Origin: Paenibacillus sp. PL91
Lineage (GTDB): Bacteria > Bacillota > Bacilli > Paenibacillales > Paenibacillaceae
NCBI RefSeq assembly: GCF_012935325.2
Contig: NZ_JABBYG020000007.1
Coordinates: 1-64,000 of the forward strand
Direction: 5' to 3'
Length of the DNA: 64,000 nucleotides
The position numbers and the translations under genes are program-made. Shown here piece by piece: positions 62,401 to 64,000 of the stretch; position 1 is the first letter of the stretch; each line of letters opens with the position of its first letter. The notes under the pieces were generated by a model, which worked only from the letters and a program-made list of their open reading frames with translations, made no database searches and was not told the DNA's origin.

Positions 62401-63252
62401 GGGAAAACAGCTTCGGCAGCTCTGCCTGCTGATATTCAGCAAAAGCTGGGTGGGAGTATCGCTTATGCTTTTGAGCTTAATGTTGATGGAGAGAAGGCAG
62501 CGAAGCTGCTGGGCAAGAACGACCTAACGGTGGAGCTGCCATATACGCTCAAGGCTGGCGAGAAGCCGAATAAGGTCGTAATCTACGAGTTGGACGACAC
62601 TGGAAAGCTGCAAATCGTTCGCAATGGAAAATATGATGCACTTACAGGCAAGGCAACGTTCAAGCCAAAGCATCTCGGTCAATATGCCGCTGCTTATGTA
62701 GAGGCTTCATTCAACGATCTTACTGATGCGCCATGGGCGGCGGAAGCGGTAGAAGCGCTTGCCGCAAGAGGCGCGGTCAATGGCGTTGGCAATGGCAGCT
62801 TTGCGCCAACAGGCGAGGTAACGCGTGCAGCGTTTATCACGATGCTGATGAATGCGTTTGAGCTTGCGCATAAAGAGGCTCAAAGCGCGCTGTCAGACGT
62901 GGAGCAGGGCACATGGTATTACGAGGCCATAGCGGCTGCGGAGCAGCTGGGCATTGCAACTGGAAAGCCAGGCGGCAGCTTCGGTGTTAATGACCCGATT
63001 ACGAGACAGGATATGGCGGTTATTATAGCTAGGCTGGCGGATGTGCTGGATTTGGAGCTTGGCGATGCCGAACAGGCCGCAGCATTTACGGACGAAGCAG
63101 ATACTTCGAGATATGCAGCAGAGGCGGTAGCTGCTATTCAGAAGGCAGGGCTCATCAACGGTCTTGGCGATGGCCGCTTTGGACCGAAGGAAATATCGAC
63201 GCGCGCGCAGGCCGCGGTCATTATTTATCGATTATTCGAAAGAATGAGCTAG
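59437..63252 (+). CDS. GH74 xyloglucanase with SLH surface anchor
   Basis: 1271-residue secreted enzyme. The signal peptide ends near residue 28. The GH74 tandem seven-blade propellers span about 40-770, with catalytic Asp72 in 'RTDMGGAYRWD' and Asp475 in 'MGDIGGFRH', matching the two acids known for GH74. A fibronectin-III-like domain (about 775-865), a Gly/Asn linker, a beta-rich domain often found before SLH repeats, and three SLH domains (about 1091, 1150, 1214 to the end) follow. It should cleave xyloglucan at the cell surface while bound to cell-wall polymer. It starts at ATG 59437 with AAAGGAG. It is monocistronic; no alpha-xylosidase or transporter gene adjoins. Confidence 0.95.
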   Translation: MIKKLCSLVLAAALVMPAIGVNATVFAEAQTSAQASSNQSYEWGRAKVVGGGFVPGIIYNESEKDLIYARTDMGGAYRWDPETSKWIQLMDFVSFDEWNMLGVESLATDPVDPDRVYIASGTYTNDWTDMNGVMLRSTDRGDTWQRTEMPFKMGGNMPGRNMGERLSIDPNDNRILYFGARSGNGLWRSADYGETWSKVDSFTAAGNVVDYYNDKVGVAWVVFDKSTGTAGHATQTIYVGVADTGNSIYRSVDGGATWEAVPGQPAEGFLPNHGALSSTGMLYVTYAKELGPYNGGEGSVHKLNTKTGEWQAISPTKDTANPYGGLAIDAQHPDTIMVATMNKWWPDEFIYRSTDGGATWEDMWTLDYGRNPTRVNNYTLNYEIAPWLDWGEEKSLPESSPKLGWMIGDLEIDPFNSDRIMYGTGATLYGSTNMTNLDHDGIVDIEVYADGIEETAILGLVSPPSGAPLLSAMGDIGGFRHEDLNKAPEMITNPYLGSSTDIDFAELNPDIVVRVGNHGGDGAERRMGVSTDNGKTWTPAANAWAPLAGDQTDGGWVAVGADGSSIVWSPSNAPAASPRPVSYSNDLGATWTAAAGIPDGALVSSDRVNPNKFYGFAKDKFYYSEDGGATFTESAATGLPSAITSKFKAVPGKEGDIWLGSAKDNSDIENAYGLFRSTDSGKTFVKVSNVEEAATIGFGKAKPGEDYMALYSYAKVNGQYGIYRSDDEAESWVRINDDKHQFGAANRTLTGDPRVYGRVYVGTNGLGIVIGEAAALPDEVSSASVTAGDSMLSVAWVDPSNDNLAKIKLTTSSPSVAESVYFSPKGALQAVLSGLTNGTEYTVKIQTIDTSGKESEGILVKGTPQRASTGNNGNEGGNGSGSISVPGSSVVNNTITMQAAANAQGEASVTISSDDLLKAIRQSNDQSITVTISTDAASNKVQVNVPIAPFTGSKEQRIQSIRIDTGFAAVKMSSSLLQDGKDSFRLTVGKTASAALPADIQQKLGGSIAYAFELNVDGEKAAKLLGKNDLTVELPYTLKAGEKPNKVVIYELDDTGKLQIVRNGKYDALTGKATFKPKHLGQYAAAYVEASFNDLTDAPWAAEAVEALAARGAVNGVGNGSFAPTGEVTRAAFITMLMNAFELAHKEAQSALSDVEQGTWYYEAIAAAEQLGIATGKPGGSFGVNDPITRQDMAVIIARLADVLDLELGDAEQAAAFTDEADTSRYAAEAVAAIQKAGLINGLGDGRFGPKEISTRAQAAVIIYRLFERMS

Positions 63253-63268
63253 TCGAAAAAGCAGGAAG

Positions 63269-63318
63269 AAAGGGCTATTCCTAAAGGCTTATGACCTTTT
63301 GGAATGGTCCCTTTTTTT
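63269..63318 (+). terminator. Rho-independent terminator of the GH74 gene
   Basis: AAAGGG-ct-ATTCC...GGAAT-gg-TCCCTTT with inner AAAGG/CCTTT pairing is followed by a T7 run. Confidence 0.92.
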
Positions 63319-63576
63319 GTCTATGCACATATCGGCACTAATGCGGAAGCGAGGCGTTTTACGATTAAAGTTAGTCCATATGGACGGTTTAAGTTATTAT
63401 ATATACATCATAAAATTTAGTTCCTAAAAATGTTTAATTAACCCATTTGATGGATGATGAATCATTCAATTGAACTTCAAATTTCTTGTCTAATACGGAA
63501 AACAGTACTTATTTAAAGCTTCGGGATTTAAGTGAATAAAGGGGATTAGTAATGATAATCAGGGGTGCTTTAGAAG

Positions 63577-63855
63577 TTGAATCCAAAAAAGAGTCGTTTC
63601 ATTGCAATCGGAGCAGTTATTTCAACCGTGATCTTGTTCACGCTGGATGGTTTTTTTGTTCATCATGGTCATTGGTTCGAAGGGCTTGGTATTTTATCAT
63701 CTTTTATAATCCCACCCATAGGCGTCATATTTGCAGTTATTGCATTGAAAAAAACGGATGCTACGAGAGATATAATGCTTATCTTTCTTAATATTATTGC
63801 CTTCTTCCTCTTCTTTATTGTTATGTTCTTCGGTACATTGTTCTTCGGCCCTTAA
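63577..63855 (+). CDS. Small hypothetical membrane protein
   Basis: 92 residues starting at TTG 63577 with GGGGTG about ten bases upstream. Three hydrophobic segments are clear: 'FIAIGAVISTVILFTLDGFF', 'ILSSFIIPPIGVIFAVIAL' and 'IMLIFLNIIAFFLFFIVMFF'. The short charged loops 'KKTDATRD' and 'HHGHWFEG' lie between. No family is recognised; it resembles small DUF-type inner-membrane proteins of Bacillota. It stands alone, 320 bp after the GH74 gene. Confidence 0.65.
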   Translation: MNPKKSRFIAIGAVISTVILFTLDGFFVHHGHWFEGLGILSSFIIPPIGVIFAVIALKKTDATRDIMLIFLNIIAFFLFFIVMFFGTLFFGP

Positions 63856-63943
63856 ATAGTGAAAGGGTTAAAAAACTTCGTTAGATACTAATGTTCTGGT
63901 GCTGTAACAGCAACAGTAATGATAGGATTTGAATTCCGAAATA

Positions 63944-63982
63944 AGAAGAGGAAGCCCCTGCAAGTAATGGGACTTCCTCTTG
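63944..63982. terminator. Hairpin near the right edge
   Basis: AAGAGGAAG-c-CCC / GGG-a-CTTCCTCTT stem with a 9-10 base loop. The T-rich stretch is better on the minus strand, so it may end a minus-strand gene beyond the window, or the small membrane-protein transcript. Confidence 0.6.
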
Positions 63983-64000
63983 TTCTGTACGGGAAGAATG

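Noticed and set aside
63552..63791. 79-residue plus-strand frame overlapping the small membrane protein
   Set aside because: It is in another frame with stray Cys/Arg/His composition. The overlapping 92-residue frame has three clean membrane segments.
1..64000. tRNA, rRNA, IS elements, prophage genes
   Set aside because: No cloverleaf, rRNA core sequence, transposase, integrase or phage structural text was recognised by eye. A tRNAscan or Infernal run could still find small RNAs.

Overview
The window reads as chromosomal DNA of a Paenibacillus-type member of the Bacillota. The signs are AGGAGG-type ribosome binding sites with many GTG/TTG starts, sigma-A promoters, a YesM/YesN two-component pair next to LplB/YtcP-type permeases, an S-layer-anchored (SLH) GH74 enzyme, and MhqR/HxlR-type regulators. 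About 51 protein genes are supported. No rRNA, tRNA, CRISPR array, prophage or IS element was seen. This is a metabolic, transport-rich stretch in which most gene blocks carry their own local regulator.

Layout. 1-496: at least four copies of a 124-bp tandem repeat, each able to fold into hairpins; the array probably continues off the left edge. 570-10833: a divergent locus for import and breakdown of beta-1,2-gluco-oligosaccharides (sophoro-oligosaccharides). It has a binding protein and two permeases on the minus strand, a GH3 beta-glucosidase and a GH94 1,2-beta-oligoglucan phosphorylase on the plus strand, and a LacI regulator. Four AAACGTTT-centred operator-like sites lie between two back-to-back promoters. 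11078-14382: a quinone/electrophile-response cluster (MarR/MhqR, DoxX, ring-cleaving dioxygenase, MhqD-like hydrolase, flavin reductase) with two MhqR-like operators. 14463-19686: a phosphonate-type ABC transporter (phnD, phnC, two phnE) divergent from a 5'-nucleotidase-like metallophosphatase.

19760-30915: an AraC regulator divergent from a same-strand run holding an FAD-dependent oxidoreductase, a YesN/YesM pair, a CUT1 sugar transporter with a cre site, and a PhyH-type Fe(II)/2-oxoglutarate dioxygenase. Its substrate cannot be named. 31051-45429: mostly single genes: an OatA-like acyltransferase, a beta-propeller secreted protein, a TagO/MraY-type phosphotransferase, an FAD oxidoreductase, a GNAT enzyme, a WYL regulator with an effector-binding protein, a DeoR regulator, a carbonic anhydrase, a YhgE/Pip membrane protein, a luciferase-like monooxygenase and an SDR. 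45609-47267: hxlR-hxlA-hxlB, the formaldehyde-fixing ribulose monophosphate module. 47501-48324: a HAD phosphatase and a 43-bp minisatellite. 48408-57579: a PucR regulator divergent from an operon in which two different cytosine-deaminase-like amidohydrolases flank a branched-chain-amino-acid-type ABC transporter with a LivM-LivG fusion. This looks like uptake and hydrolysis of an unidentified nitrogen compound. 58037-58850: an SRPBCC-ArsR pair with a 16-bp palindromic operator. 59437-63252: a 1271-residue GH74 xyloglucanase with three SLH domains. 63577-63855: a small membrane protein.

Best candidates for something undescribed are the PucR/two-amidohydrolase/Liv operon, in which one enzyme appears to lack the usual metal-binding Asp; the FAD-oxidoreductase/PhyH/YesMN cluster; and the structured 124-bp repeat array. 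All product calls come from reading sequence motifs; no database search was possible.
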